Assembly: GCF_050948215.1 (NCBI RefSeq)
Contig: NC_135165.1
Span: 1,414,501-1,478,500 of the forward strand
Direction: 5' to 3'
Origin: Halictus rubicundus
Taxonomy: Eukaryota > Arthropoda > Insecta > Hymenoptera > Halictidae
DNA: 64,000 nt
Shown here: positions 45,940-59,356 of the stretch, piece by piece
How positions within the stretch are numbered: the first letter of the stretch is position 1
Layout of the letters: each line of letters begins with the position of its first letter
Translations under genes and position numbers: made by a program
Notes under the pieces: model-generated
The model's input: only the letters and a program-made list of their open reading frames with translations
Databases searched by the model: none
What the model was told of the DNA's origin: nothing

Positions 45940-46631
45940 CCAAGCACTTTCCACACATGTGCTTGATATTCCAATTTTTGAAATACGGAAGGATAATGGA
46001 GGGAAAGGGAAGATTCGGGGAAGGGAGGAGTAGGTCTAGGAATAAAGAAGGGGCTGAGGAAGTGGGAATAGATCCACGGACTAGGAAGGGGTCAAGTGTT
46101 CTTGTGTCGCGAGGAAATCACCGAGAGGCGACAAGATCTGTCAACGGCGTTATATTTGAAATCTTTTCGATGGTACAAATCATCTTTGCAACGGTTAAAT
46201 ACATGGCACAACGGTTTCATCTCAGGCTTCCAGTACTCTTTGGTCTTTCTCGGTACGGTAACGACAATATAGTTTCCTATCAAATTTAATGCGGCAGTTA
46301 TCATTAAATACTTACTCTAGAAGAATGTCTTTGCTGTACAACTACTTAAAAAAATAATTTACATTCCAGCCCGATAGGGGTCGTAAATCATGTCAACAGA
46401 CATTACAGAATTTTGCTGTATCGACCTCGCGACGAAGAGATTTCGTTGTGTCCCTATGAAGGTCTACCTTATTAGATTTTTGACGATCCGCGAACATTTC
46501 GCGACGAATGACCGAAGGGTGATTATTAATTCGCGGGTTCTCCTCGACGGCGACCATCGGTAACATAACCTCCGTGTCGCGGCGGTAAACGTTCCAACTT
46601 GTTCAAAACTGTTCGGCTCCGCCGGTTCGAT
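45940..46631 (-). other. Probable P5CS 3' untranslated region
   Basis: No coding frame with support. If the minus AATAAA at 45933 is used, this stretch is the P5CS 3' UTR. Confidence 0.4.
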
Positions 46632-49600
46632 TCATGCTGACTCGTTCAGCGGCATGGATTGATGCAGCCACACTTTGCCGCCACCTTCGGCAAAATCGGC
46701 AGCTGCGTGACCGTCGCCGTACAACACCCACTTCGTGGTCAGCAAACCATCGACACCCACCGGGCCACGCGCGTGGATCCTCGCAGTCGAAATTCCAACC
46801 TTTTCCAACAGAAAACCATTCCGTTAACGTCCCGCCATTTCACGAAACCGACACGGTTAGAGATAAGATGACTAAAAAGACGATGCAGGTTCTGGTCCAG
46901 GCTAAAAATTAGACTAGGTGGCAGCACTATACCGGGAATTCTAAAATCCCGGGCGTGAGTACTCTCATTTCCTCTCTGACTAGACTATACATTACAATGC
47001 TGAATTGATAAATAAAAGTTTGCTTGCAGCGTTAGCTTCTCCGTGCAAGATTGAACAGAGTACAAGATACGAGTCCAAGCAATCGCGAGGATGAGAAATA
47101 CTGGGACCGAGGTAAACGCCACTCAGAAATCCGACCAATGGAAATTCTTCGCGAGCCCGAATGTCCCAACAGCGAACGTTTCAACGCGCGAACGGTATAA
47201 ATCAGCGGGAAAGGATTGATCGGCCGAATCCCGACGCGCAATCTTCCCGTTTGTTTCGGTTTTATTTCGAATTTGGTTAGCTCCATCGTTAGGCGCGTGA
47301 TGTAGTTTATGGGTTTGATTGGACGGGGAATGCGAGTGGGGGCCCGGCCCGCGAACATTTCGTTAATGCGATTCCGAATCGCGCGGTCGTTCGATCGTGT
47401 TCGATTTTAATGACTCACCTCCGCGCCAAGACCGAATCTGTATCCGTCAGAGAACCGTGTACTCGCATTGTGGAACACGCATGCACTGTCAACCTCCCTT
47501 TGGAAGTGGGTGGCCCTTTTGTTGTCCTCGGTGACGATCACGTCGGTGTGCCCGCTGCCGTATTTGTGAATATGATTTATCGCGTCATCAAGATCCGACA
47601 CGACCTCGATCGTGCACTCGAGGGTGCCGTACTCGGTCCTCATGCTCTTCGCGGCTGGTGGCCCGAACGTCAACAGCTCTCTCAATTTTGGACCGGAATT
47701 GATTTTCACCTGGAATTCGAAACGTTCAAAAATATTATTACGTTATGCACTTCCCTTCTGGAAGATAGGGAATTGTTTCCCCCTCTCTACTACCAAATTT
47801 AAAACTCAAACAAATTGAAACTACTTCCCACCTCCTTTTCGGGAGTGTTCCTCCTGCTACATGAAAACCATGATATCATTTTGATTTAATTAAAATGACT
47901 AATCACAGGTCGAGGGATGCCCGTTCTCGTTAGGGAGCGGGACGCATGTCGCAGGGACCTTGGGACGACCCTAATGGGCGTCTTGGGGTATCGTCAGCCA
48001 TTACAATCCATCAAAACAGTCAACTTACTCCTTCCTTTTGCAACATGTTGCAGACGTCGGTGAAGAAGGTGCCGTTCATGTGGCTCTGGTGGATGAGGAG
48101 CGTCTCCATGGCGTTGCAGGCGGCGGGGTAGTCGCATTTAGCGTCCTTGACGATCTTCAACGCTTTGGCCAGGTCCGCTTCCTTGTCGACGTACACGTGA
48201 CAGATACCTTCCGCGTGTCCGAGCACCGGGATGTGCTTCGATTGCTCCTGGATGGTGCGAACCAGCTCGGAGCTACCTCGCGGGATAATCAGGTCGATGT
48301 GTTTCTCCATCGACAAGAGATCCCCGACATCCTCCCTGGTCGAGACCAGAGATATCGCGCCGGAAGCGCCCACGGTGCTCAACGCCTCCTTCACGAGGTC
48401 CATCAAATACCTGTTGGGAAGTGAAGTATCAATTCTCCGCGGACAAGAAGCTTTTGAAATACTAAAAATATTATAGAGATCTAGATCAGCGATCCACTAC
48501 CCACTACCACCGATAATACTTGAAATGCGAAAACAAGAGTAGGTTGTTAGAAAACAGCAGAACTTTGGAAACTAAATGACGGTAACGGTGTGACATACTT
48601 GTTGCTGTGCGCCGCTTCCTTGCCACCCTTCAGGAGGAGGCCGTTGGCGCTGGACATCGCCAACGCTGCCACCTGAGGCAGACTGTCGGGCCTCGACTCG
48701 AAGATGACGAGCAGCACGCCGATCGGCACCGTGATCTGCTTCAGTTCCAGATCCTCTGCCAGCTTGGTCCTGCGGATCACGCGGCCCACGTTCGTCAAGG
48801 AATCGTCCGCGATTTGTCGTAGCCCGGAGCTCAGGGACTTGAGCTTCGCAGGCGTCAAAGACAATCGGGAGAGCAAAGCCTTAGCCAGGCCGCCTTTCTT
48901 CGCCGCCTCCAGATCCTGCGCGTTCGCGTCCAGGATTCCCGCTTGACGAGTCTCGAGCAGATCAGCCAAAGTGTTGATGCAGGCTGCTCGCTCTTCCGGG
49001 CGCAGTGCTTGAAGAGCTCTGCTACCCACGCGCGCTGAAAGTTCCGAGCGTCGTAGATTGGGAGAAAGATTAAATTAAATATGGCACCGAGTAATACGAG
49101 ACTTTGTATTCCGTGAAGACTCGGATACTTGTCGCGGATAATTGTAGAACGGCCACGATACAGCGACCGTGAGCCGTTTCATTTATACCTTCGATAATCG
49201 ATGACCTATATTTCTATGGTCGGTAGAACAAAATGACGCGGTGACCGAACCCTCGTCGAAAAAACCGTCGCGTACAGCGAAGCTCTTTTTCCCTCGTTTT
49301 CTCGCGCTTTCTTCAACGGACTCTATCGATACAGTATCGCAAATAAAAAGAGACCGTCTCTCAATCGAGCTTCGATTACCAGACGGTACGCAATCGTTTC
49401 ACGATTCACGAAGAATCATGATCTAGTGTTAATTCTCAAAAAATGTTCGTTTTGAAATGGCTTACCATTTTCAGCAACGACCTCGACGGGCGTGGTGGAG
49501 CCGGTGGTCTCGGTGAAGAACGTGCCGATCTTCCTGCCGGACAGGATGTTCTTCACAGCCTTCTCTTGCATCCCGTTGCAGATGACGACGGAGACGCCTC

Positions 49601-52600
49601 GGTCGAGTGCCCAGAGAGCTGCGTTCACCTTGGAGTCCATGCCACCGGTGCCGACCTTCGATTTCTGCCCGAACTTGATGGTGCCCCTCAGATCGGAGCT
49701 GAAGGTGTGCAGCATCTTCGCGCCGTCCTGCCATGGCGGTAGGTTGTAGATCCCGTTGACGTCGCTCATCAGGATCAGAAGATCGGCCTGCACCTCCGCG
49801 GCCAGCATGGCCGCCAACGAGTCGTTGTCCTTGATGGAGATGCCTCTTCTACCGCCTCCACCGGCCACCTCTTCGTCGACGTGCGGCGGCGGGGACACCG
49901 CGTCGTTCGTGTTGATTATCGGTACGATGTTCAAGCTGATCAGCTCGCTGAGCGTGCTGAACAAATTCTTACGCGTCTCCTCGTTGTAGAAATCCGGCTT
50001 GGTGACCAGAACCTGGGCCAGTTTCACGCCGTACTGCGCGAACATAGCGTCGTACAGGGACATAAGGCCCGACTGGCCCACCGCTGCTGCTGCTCTAGGT
50101 TCCAACAGAGTGCCTGCGTGAACACGAGATCGGAATTACCGGACCACCTTCCTCTACCGAGCCTAAAGACGACGTCGGGTCAGTAGATCGTGTGGTGCGA
50201 TGATATTGTTAGGCGAACGATCCGTTACCGGACTCTTCAGTCCGGTAATTGAGTACAAGAAAGAGAGATGATTGCGAGCGCGCAGAGTTCGAGAGAATTA
50301 AAAGCCATGTAATCGATGGGGAAGAATGAATGACTCGGAAGTGATACGCGAGGTTCCGTCGCGCCCTGGAAACGGCTCGACGCGCCGCGCCGATGGTACG
50401 CCGCGTAAATGGTTTCCGGGGAACGATAAGGAACAGGAGCGACTGCAGTACTTTCCGCAGGATGTCTGTCGATCGTGTTGGACCGAAACGAGAATTACCG
50501 CGGATGTTTTCCCGGGCAAATAGAATCTCGAAGGAATTGCCGTCTAAAAGAATTGGGCGGCTCGCGGTTGTTGGTTTAACCTACATGGGGCCGGGGGATG
50601 TTGGCCGGACATTGTCAAGCTGCCGAGGAAGCTCCGTGGATAACCGGAAGCACCTCGGGGACGCCTACCCGCTCGTGAACGTGTTCTCGATCGTTCGAAC
50701 AAGGGGACTCGCTTAAATTTACGATCGCCTGTATCGATCGATCGGGTTTTACACGCGGCTGCGGTAGCCACCCGCTTGCTGATAAAAACGAAAGGAAACA
50801 GCGTTTCCTGTTAATACACGGGAATGATAATAAAACGGGAACGCCGTCGTTTACGCACGCTACAAAATGTCCGTTCGTTTCTCGAGAGAGTGAGAGAGAG
50901 AGAGAGAGCAGTATGATTGTGTCCGCGGAATGTCAGCAATTTGCCGGCCCTTTATCCAGGAACGCGCACCGCTCCCGGCTCTTTTGTCCGGGAACCGCCG
51001 CCGCGACGTAAATACTTTCAAATTTTTTTACACTTGCACTTTACACGACTCATGCCGCCAACAATCTGCACTCGAATCGTTCCGAAAGTTACTGCAGCCC
51101 TTCGCGGTCCTGCGTCCAGCGTGATCGAATATTGCGTTCCATCGAGTTTCGCGTCGAATGCGAGTCCGCGTTAAAGTTTGATAGCGAAGCTAGTCTATTT
51201 TACACGTCTAGATCGTTTCATTCTATGTGACCAACAAAGTCAACACCGCACGGTGGTTAGGAATCGTAAAGTCTGAACCCTACACAAAAGGTGGCGGTCC
51301 TTGATCATGGAACAGTTTCGAACAATCGACTTATAAGCGTAATACCGCATAGTTGAAAGAGATATGAAATTGAGCGTATTTAATTTAATGTCGAAGGGGC
51401 ATGCGAGGGATGTCGGCGGATGTACGAGGGTGAGAATAATCGTGGTAACTTTCTGAAATTGCTTCGTAACTCAAATCGACCATTCGCTGTGTAATTTAAA
51501 TAGAATCTGCTGAATAAGCATGCCAATACGATGTCTCTTAACATAATCGTCTCGTTAGTTCGACAGACCGACCACCGGCACAACTGCAGCGATTAGAATT
51601 TTGCGAATAGCCGTTACGTTGGAAACCGTAGAGAGACTAATGAGTTTAGAAGAGAAGTGGCTTCGAAAATATATTTACAAAAATTGTTAAACGATGCGAT
51701 TCAGCCGCCCGATGGTTGAACCGAGAATATTTGAGAAAGGGCATTTATGGAAACAAGAAATCGAGGGCGTTTAAATTACGCGGACAGGTTGCAGGGTGAC
51801 GCGCGGGGGTGAATAATCGCGGTAACTTTCTGAAATTGCTCCGTAAATCGATTCGACGCGGACAATTAAAATATGACGGTTCGCGGAGGAGCGGCGGTGG
51901 GGTGGGGGAGGCTCGGTGAAATAAATTCTTGGTGTTTCGCGCGGTCGTTCGTCGGCCTCGCGACACGTAATTATGATTAATTAATGGAGCACCGAGGCCC
52001 CCGGATGAATCTGCGGAAATAATGAAAGGGTACGGCGGGGCCGGCAAATGGTAAACTCGAGTAGCGCTCGCGCCATCCTCGAAACTCATTAGCGTGCGAG
52101 GTGTATAAAGAAGCGAAGATCGCGCGAGCTTTCTCGCTCGCTCGTTCGCGAGCGAGGCGAGGGCGAGGCACAAACCGTCCGGGGATCGTGTACTCCAATT
52201 TGCAGTTAGCTGATAATATACCAAAAATGAAATTCACGGTGAAACGCTGAAAGCCTAGGATTACTGTCGGCTATCTGGCTCGCGCCATTCACCGGCCGTG
52301 AAATAAGAGGAATCCCACCGCGAAACAGCTTGTTCCCACTGTCGTAATCCGCGCACAACACTCCCGGAAGTATTTCCCCTGCGAGCACAGCCACTGCCGA
52401 AAACCGCGAAGCTTCGATCGTCAGCGAAAGAAAAGAACCACTGCCCGGGAAGACACACGAAATCCCTCCTTGCTTTTCACTGGTTCGATACAGTTTCACG
52501 GTTTCACTCGGACGCTAATCGGTCTTTTAACCTTCGCGTGGACGTTCAAACTGAGCTTTGAAAACGCGACAACTCGCCTAATTCGTTTAACCCCTTTCGA

Positions 52601-55600
52601 GTCGGGCTCGTAAACAGAAGAGAACAGAATCTGCTAAATATTATTCCTTTCTGCAATCCAGACGGAATAAAAAGTAAAAAATATTTCCCCTCTGGGATCT
52701 CCCTCTGGGGGCATTATACTAGGCAGGTAAGACGCCGAGGGTCTATTCATGATATATACAAAAACAGGGTCACCAAATTCCGTCTTACCTGCTGGGTGTA
52801 ATCTGACCCTAGAGGGGGATTATTTATTGCCACGTTTTTAGTAGCTCGCTTTCTTTTACTTTCTAGTCCGTCTTAGCTACATGTATATTAAACATTTCTC
52901 TGTATTTATATGATTATTTTCTGCTTTTCAGTCTTGTGTGTGCTGTCATGCAGTTCCGAGCTGTGTTTAAAGAAGATAGTTTTAAAGCGAGATGCGTCTC
53001 TCTGCTTGTTGCAGTCGGCTCAACAAGGTTTCATTTTGAGAGATCCGCCGGCCGGTTGGAAGACTGCATAAGCTGCGCGTGCAAGATGTTTACCGAGCGA
53101 TCGAGCTTTCTGTCCGATCGAGAAAGACGCGAGGTTTTATCAGCTGTGTCTGAAAAATACCGGAGACCTTGGAGTCTCTCGAGTAAACACGACTTTCGAA
53201 AGATAATCCTCGTGGCCTTGAGAGCACAACGGGGCATACACGTAGAGTGGTATGTAGGGAGAGAAAGGGAGAGGTAGAGATAGAGAGAGAGATATCGCGG
53301 TTCGGGACCGCGATTGTTCGGTATCGCGGTTGTTATTGATTCGAGTATGAATACCTGCGTGTTCCCTGGTATGATCCGCGGGGCTCAGGGTTTCCCTCAT
53401 CGACAAGGACATCAGGAGCTCCTGCGTGAGTTTCTGTTTACCAAACGCGACCGCCCCGCTGGTTACCATAATGCACTCGCGACCTTCGTTCTGGCATTCG
53501 GCGACCTGCTCGACAATGGATGCCAGCCGGCCCAGCGCCAATCCGTGTTCATCCTCCCTTGTGATAACAGCGCTGCCCAATTTCACCACCAACCGACGCG
53601 CGTACTTCAGCTGGCTCCTCTCGGAGAAGGTCGCCGCTCTTCTAGGCCGCTCCGTCGTCTGCAGCTCTCTTCGCAAGTCCACGCGGTTTCCCTGAACAGA
53701 ATCGCGTCCGTCAATATGTAAGTACACACCTACGTTCCTAACAAAATTCATGCGTTACGCTAGTCCACAATTTTTCCACAGAATTATCTCAGTATAACCA
53801 CCAGGATCTTCATGCATCTATGACAAAAATAAGTAAACGAAATACAAAACTAAGAAATGTTCTCGTTTCGACACGGATTTTTTTTTGGAAAATAAACATT
53901 TTTAGAAATAATTGTTCTGAACTGTAGCGTACAGTGCAAACTCTAGTGTCGAGTAATTAATAATGGTTGTTAACGGGTCGTACAAAATTCAGGCGACAGT
54001 CAACGTGTCGATAATTTTACCGGATCGAGAGTGACATATTCAATTCTTTAATTTTTTCTGTCATCGATGCACAAAATCCGCAGTCTAACAATAACTCCGT
54101 TCGTTCAACAGATCCATCACCGACAGCTCCAGCGATGCGCGGATTTCTCTTTGTCGATCGGTTGCTCGATCGATCAATTCAGAACCTTGTGGCGCGTTTC
54201 ATGCAGTATTCGTTCGGTAAATTAGTCCGCATGACTTCCCTCTTAACATAATCAACCCGTTAATTCAACAGATTCACCGGTGGAAGCTGCAGCGATGCGG
54301 ATTTCTCTTTGTCGATCGATTCCTCGTTACCTCGACTTAAACGGTCGCGGTACCAATTCAAACAGAATTTATTCGGCGAATCAGTCCGCGCGAGTTTCTC
54401 TTGTTGCGATTAATATATCATAGGATGACTTGATTAATCTTGTTATAATCTCCTGTTTCGACGAATTTAACCGCTTCCGGTGTAATTCGAACACGATCGA
54501 CCACCGATCGCTGAAATGTCGGGCGAAATTTTTAGCAATTGTGCGGTGCAGAGCTACGGAAAGAGAACCGTAGCAATAATAAAACAATAATAAATTTCTT
54601 CGTTAAAGCGTGCGTCGGAGGATTAATATTCCGTATTTCGGTTGCAGAGGCAAGCAAGCGGAAAACGGTCCGTCGAAACGCGCTCCCTTTCCATTGAAAC
54701 GTCGGGAAACGCGTTAATTTACGCATTCGAATTTATGTTTGTGCCCGGAACGGAGAGTTTCCCGGTGTAACTTTGTCCATCGGAAGAGACGGCATTCAGC
54801 GGGCGGGCGAGGGATAGTCATTAAAATTGAAGACCGGCGTCTCTCCATTTGCAGATGAAAAACCTCGAACAAGTTTCTCCGTGTCTTCCGCGGCGTTCAA
54901 AGCTCGCCGGATAATAATTGGACTTGCGAAAAGCGTCGGCCGTTTTCCTTTCATCCTCGAAGAGTATCTCGCCGGGGACAATTAGACGCGCGTGGTTGTT
55001 TATTATCAAGTTCTCGCGAACGATCCCTCTCCTCTCCGTTATCTCCTCCGTGCAACACTCGAGCCGGGAATAAAAATTCCCGTGGGCCAATTCCTGCTCG
55101 ATTGCCACTCGACACACTTCGGAACGGCCACGTGTGGCCGGGGCTCTCCCGCGTGCAAGCGGTCGGTTACATAAAATCGTAGATAAGTTCGCGGGCGGTC
55201 ACTATCGGGCTCGAATCGCGCGAGGCAGATTAATTCGCGCGTCGAAGACGCGGTTGCGGGAAACGGCAGAGCGCTCGGAAAAATCGCGGACACGTAATTG
55301 CGCTCGACGCCATCACTGTCGACGGAATCGCGCTGCCGATTCCGAAAACAGCTCGTCGATCAATCCCGCTCTCGTTCTGTACGCGCTGCGCCGAAGCAAC
55401 GTTCTTCTGTCTCTCAATGTTATGTCAATAAACAACACACTTTTGCAGTTCGAATAGTTACGAATTTGTTGCGAAATAGAAACTTTTCAATCGTATGGAA
55501 CAGAGGTCAAATGGAGGTCTTGGATCATTTCATTTCATTTGCAGTTCATTTGTGAGATTGAGAACGGTTCTTTGGTTCAGGAACCTCAAAAATTCCATAA

Positions 55601-58600
55601 AATCAAAGTAATTTATTGAATGAAACAAAAATTGAAAATAATTGAGTGTATGATGTTCAGTAGTCCTCCAACTTCCTTGCATTTTACGGATCCTAATCAC
55701 ACTTGGTACAATGGATATATTGACTTAAAAATTCATTCTGAAACCTGGACAAATAATTCCGTCGCCCACATATGGGTCACAAGGCAGACGACGTGTTAAA
55801 GGGTTGATAGTACATTGTAAGAAGAGGCCCCTAAGTGCCATTGTGTCCCAACAACGATTCGAAAGTTTCCACGCTCTCCGTCGACGGGATCAAGGTGCGA
55901 AACAATTGATTCTCAAAAGAGAATGTGCACGAGAGTTTTGGCATTCGAACAATTGACGGAGTTGCCGCGTCGCGTTTCGAGGGGTTGATAGGTTTGAAAA
56001 TGTCGACTGCGCGGAACCGTTCCTGCGGAATGGACGGGAATTGTTGGAAGAAGAATCCCGTAAGTACCATTTTGTTCCCGGCACGATTGAAAAGTTTCGA
56101 CCGTTCCGCGGAGCCCCATTTTACGAATGCTCCCCGAATCGTGGGAAGTTTAAAAGGCTGAAAGAATCGGAGAAATTAAATGAAGTGTGATGGAGGTCAT
56201 TCTCAATTTTGATATACCCAGTCGCAGGGCAGCGAGCTCTCGATGGCATTGATACTCCATTATCTCCTGTCAGGCGGATAGCATCATCGAGAACAAGTTG
56301 ACTAAAGTTGGAGATTGGTGTCTTTCCGATCGGAAGAAGCGGAGAAAAATAGAGAGAAGAGCGACTTCTAGATTATTATCTAACTTCGATTCCAGATTAT
56401 TATCTAGTCCTCGAAGGTGGTTTTCTCTTCACTAAAAACCTACGACTTTGTTGTTGGGAATCGCGACTTGAAGTGTCGGCCATTTTGTCGAATACGGGGA
56501 AAGTTGGAGAGCCGATGTATCGCGCATTGACAAAAGATATCGATCATTAAGAGTTAGCTTTGAATCGAGTCGTTTGAAGGGCAGCGCGCTATCAGCTCCG
56601 AGTTATCGTCGGCGTGTCATTTGTTTGCCATCGATCTGTCAGAGAGGATCGGGATTTCTCGTGTGTACAATAAAATGGCGGTAGTGCGCAAGGACGTTCT
56701 CTGTATTTTCGTGATCCCGCAAGGGTTACCAAGACACGGAGAAACAGTTCGAATTCTGCATCCGCTTCGACGCAGATCCGAGCGGTTTCGCAACGCGAAG
56801 GTTACCGATTGCGCGTTGTAAATCACATCGCGCGGCTCTTATCTGCTGTCTAAGTCGCAGTACGCTCGAGGCCGTATCGGTTCCGAATTCTAACGCCCGC
56901 GAGCGCGCGCAATCGCGATCGTTATTGCAACTGCTCAACGTCTACCGTAACCATCGACATTGTCAACCATTCCCAAAAAGACAAGAAACAATTTTCCAAA
57001 CTTCTACCTCAATTTTCCGATCTTGCTGTTACTGCTCGAATAACTGTGCTCGACGTAATTCAAACTAACAGGAAAAAAGAGAACAGTTTCCCCGGAAATG
57101 CGTTTAAAAAATTGATAAACGAAATGATCCTAAACACGCTGTGCAGCTCTCGAAAAGATTCGCAGAGCGAGGGCTAAACGAAGAATGAATACGTCATAAT
57201 TGCAACCTGGAGAAGCGTCATTTCGTTACCAACATATATTTTTATGCAGCGGTAATAATTGAATTCGAGAAACGTATATTTTATGAAGGGCTCCGTTAAG
57301 CCGGCAACAAAATTAACGAAACTTTTAAGCGCAGTATTCCGAACGAAACGTTTGAGTTTTGAGCGGTGACAAAGTTGCCGATTCGGTATGAAAATTGAAG
57401 GTCACTTTCCCAGCAAGTTGCTTTCCGGAGGGGTCGAATGTCGCGGTGTCCCGAGGAGGCGCCGTTTGACGTGATGAACGACCGGTCGCCGATCCATCGA
57501 TCACGCTGCACGTCGGATCACTTCATATTGCCCGTCCGAAATAATTTCTCTCTCGCGTCGGCGTCGGCGTCGACGAATTATTCCACGCGGGTTAGGTTCG
57601 TCCCCGGCGGAATATAATGGCACGCGGGGAACAACGGAACACGGGACAACCGGGCCAAGATAGCGTAGCGAGCGAACGATATTTATTTCGTTGCCCGTGT
57701 ACACACATGCACGCGCGGTATCAGTCGCGATAACGTCGCGTTACATTTATTACGGCGCAGCCAATTAAACCGGCGATCATCGGCAACGAGCGGCGCAATT
57801 AGAAAATTATTGTCGCCCCGGACGACCGGGGGACGGGGCTCGTTCATCCCCCGATTCCCTTGATCTAACTCGCCCCTTGGCGTCGATTTGACACCGGCCG
57901 AAAACAGTATATCGCCTCGATTACGCTGCGCGATATATTTTCCGTGCGACGATGCGCAATTTCCGCAAAAATATGGGCAAAATTTGTATTGTAGACATGC
58001 TACGCAATGCTTAACACGCCAGCGTTTATCTCGGCACTCCATAGTTGCAATATTCCGTTGCAATATTCTATTAACTGCACTACTCTAACAGTATTTCTTT
58101 TTAGATGTCATGGAAAAGTACCGCGAGACGCTCTGAAGGATGCTGAAATAGTTCCCGGAAGTGGAGGAGCCTCGCACACGTGGGTCCGCGACACGTCGCC
58201 GGCCATGAAGAGGAGCGAGTCAAAGCGGGGCGAGCAGGTCGCGCGAAATCCGGAAGAAACGAGCGCCGAATGCTCGAGCTCGAAAATAGCAAGGATGGGA
58301 TCTGCTTCCGTCCCGAGAATCGCAGGGACAGCGTGAATATTTAACCGTCTGTCGTCGTCCGTGTCGCGACGCGAGATGAAAATTCCTCGCGGAAAGAACC
58401 GGGCTACCGGGTTAAATAATTCAAACGGAAGTTCGGTCGACGTTCCCGTGTCGATCGGTTTCCTCTCTCTCTCACTCTCTCTCTTTCTTTGTCATACTCG
58501 CGAGCGTTTCTCCGGCCGGCTGGCAAACATTTAGCCGGTTAATCGTGGACAAAAGCGTCAGAGAAATAAGAATCGATCGGGCAGGGCCCGGCTAGGACAG

Positions 58601-58832
58601 CTTCGGCTCGAACATTTATTAATTGCGTTGGGCGAGACCGACGTCGAACGAAAAATGAAAGGAGGAGAAAAAACGCGAGGGAAAAGCGTTCCTCGAGTGG
58701 CGACAGTCGATTAAAAAAGGCCGCGCGAGCCGGTCGAACGCCTTTAAAAATTGAATCGGCCGTGGGAGTACCCAATCGTCGGTCGCGACCCTGCGATCGA
58801 TCGATCCGACGATCTTGCCTGGGGGCGAAGCG

Positions 58833-58865
<33 letters not shown>

Positions 58866-58987
58866 AGAATAGAAGAGGAAGCACGTACCGTTGGCTCGGG
58901 AATCCTTAGCCCCGAGGTGGACGAAGCCAATCTCCTTGGATAGCGTCCAAGTTTCGTGGATCTGAGTAGTAACAGCGCCGAGTACAT
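46632..58987 (-). CDS. P5CS: Delta-1-pyrroline-5-carboxylate synthase (bifunctional)
   Basis: Seven coding exons in transcript order: 58987-58889, 53691-53355, 50113-49466, 49034-48599, 48410-48029, 47709-47419, 46799-46632. Phases agree at every junction; the sum is 786 residues (human ALDH18A1 795). Exon 1 is a 33-residue Arg/Ser-rich mitochondrial presequence (MYSALLLLRSTKLGRYPRRL). Residues about 62-360 are glutamate 5-kinase (VVKLGSAVI with Lys70; MVTSGAVAFGKQKL; SVVICNGMQEK). Residues about 362-786 are gamma-glutamyl phosphate reductase of the ALDH fold, with the catalytic Cys605 in YPAACNAMETLL and ending in GPVGVDGLLTTKW and LNESA. It converts glutamate to P5C using ATP and NADPH, for proline, ornithine and arginine synthesis. 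The first intron is 5.2 kb and repeat-bearing. Confidence 0.95.
50114..53354 (-). other. P5CS intron 2
   Basis: A 3.2 kb intron. It holds a GA microsatellite (50883-50907), the diverged local repeat GAATAATCGYGGTAACTTTCTGAAATTGCT at about 51430 and 51813, the inverted-repeat element at 52683-52826 and an isolated TTAACCCCTTTCGAGTCGG MITE-like end at 52587. No nested gene supported. Confidence 0.6.
52683..52826. repeat. Inverted-repeat (MITE-like) element in P5CS intron 2
   Basis: The left arm has CCCTCTGGGGGCATTATACT then AGGCAGGTAAGACG. The right arm, read on minus, has CCCCCTCTAGGGTCAGATTACACCCAGCAGGTAAGACG-like order, so the arms are about 45 bp with mismatches. The loop is about 50 bp. 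Target duplication not determined. Confidence 0.55.
53692..58888 (-). other. P5CS intron 1
   Basis: A 5.2 kb intron separating the presequence exon from the enzyme. It contains a direct repeat of about 150 bp (around 54110-54250 and 54265-54410, sharing CAGCGATGCG and GGATTTCTCTTTGTCGATCG), a copy of the dispersed GCAYAAAATCCGCAGTCTA sequence at 54068, a possible plus-strand exon at 58105, a (TC)n tract at about 58461-58490 and a GA tract at 58836-58863. Confidence 0.55.
58105..58336 (+). CDS. Possible plus-strand terminal exon inside P5CS intron 1 (unrecognised)
   Basis: After a good acceptor (TATTTCTTTTTAG at 58104) a frame runs about 76 codons to a TGA at 58336. It is rich in Ser, Lys, Arg and Glu (PRDALKDAEIVPGSGGASHT; RSESKRGEQVARNPEETSAE). 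Codon use looks coding. It has no own start, so it would be the last exon of a gene from upstream on plus, nested in or crossing the P5CS intron. No partner exon was identified; chance is possible. Confidence 0.25.
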
Positions 58988-58989
58988 GG

Positions 58990-59325
58990 TCGTTGGCTGT
59001 TGGTCTCCTTCGGCTGGCCGCGCTGTTCCCCGCGTGCAACACACAAATCACGATTTTCCTAATTGAACGAACGCGATCGTTCTCCTCGCCACCGTTAGCT
59101 ACTTCTATCGCGGGATTGTGCGAGAGAGAGAGAGACAGATAGAGGAGGGATTGGAGGGAGAAGTTAATTACCGATTGGAAAGAGACGTCTCTGCTCTCTG
59201 AGGTGGTGGGAATCTGATAAGTGGCGGGAATTGTCGGGGAACCTCGGCGAGACTCGCAGACTCGGAGAATCCGCGCGGATTTAAGAGGTTCGAGCGGAGG
59301 GACGACGAGAAAATTGGTGGGAAAA

Positions 59326-59356
<31 letters not shown>

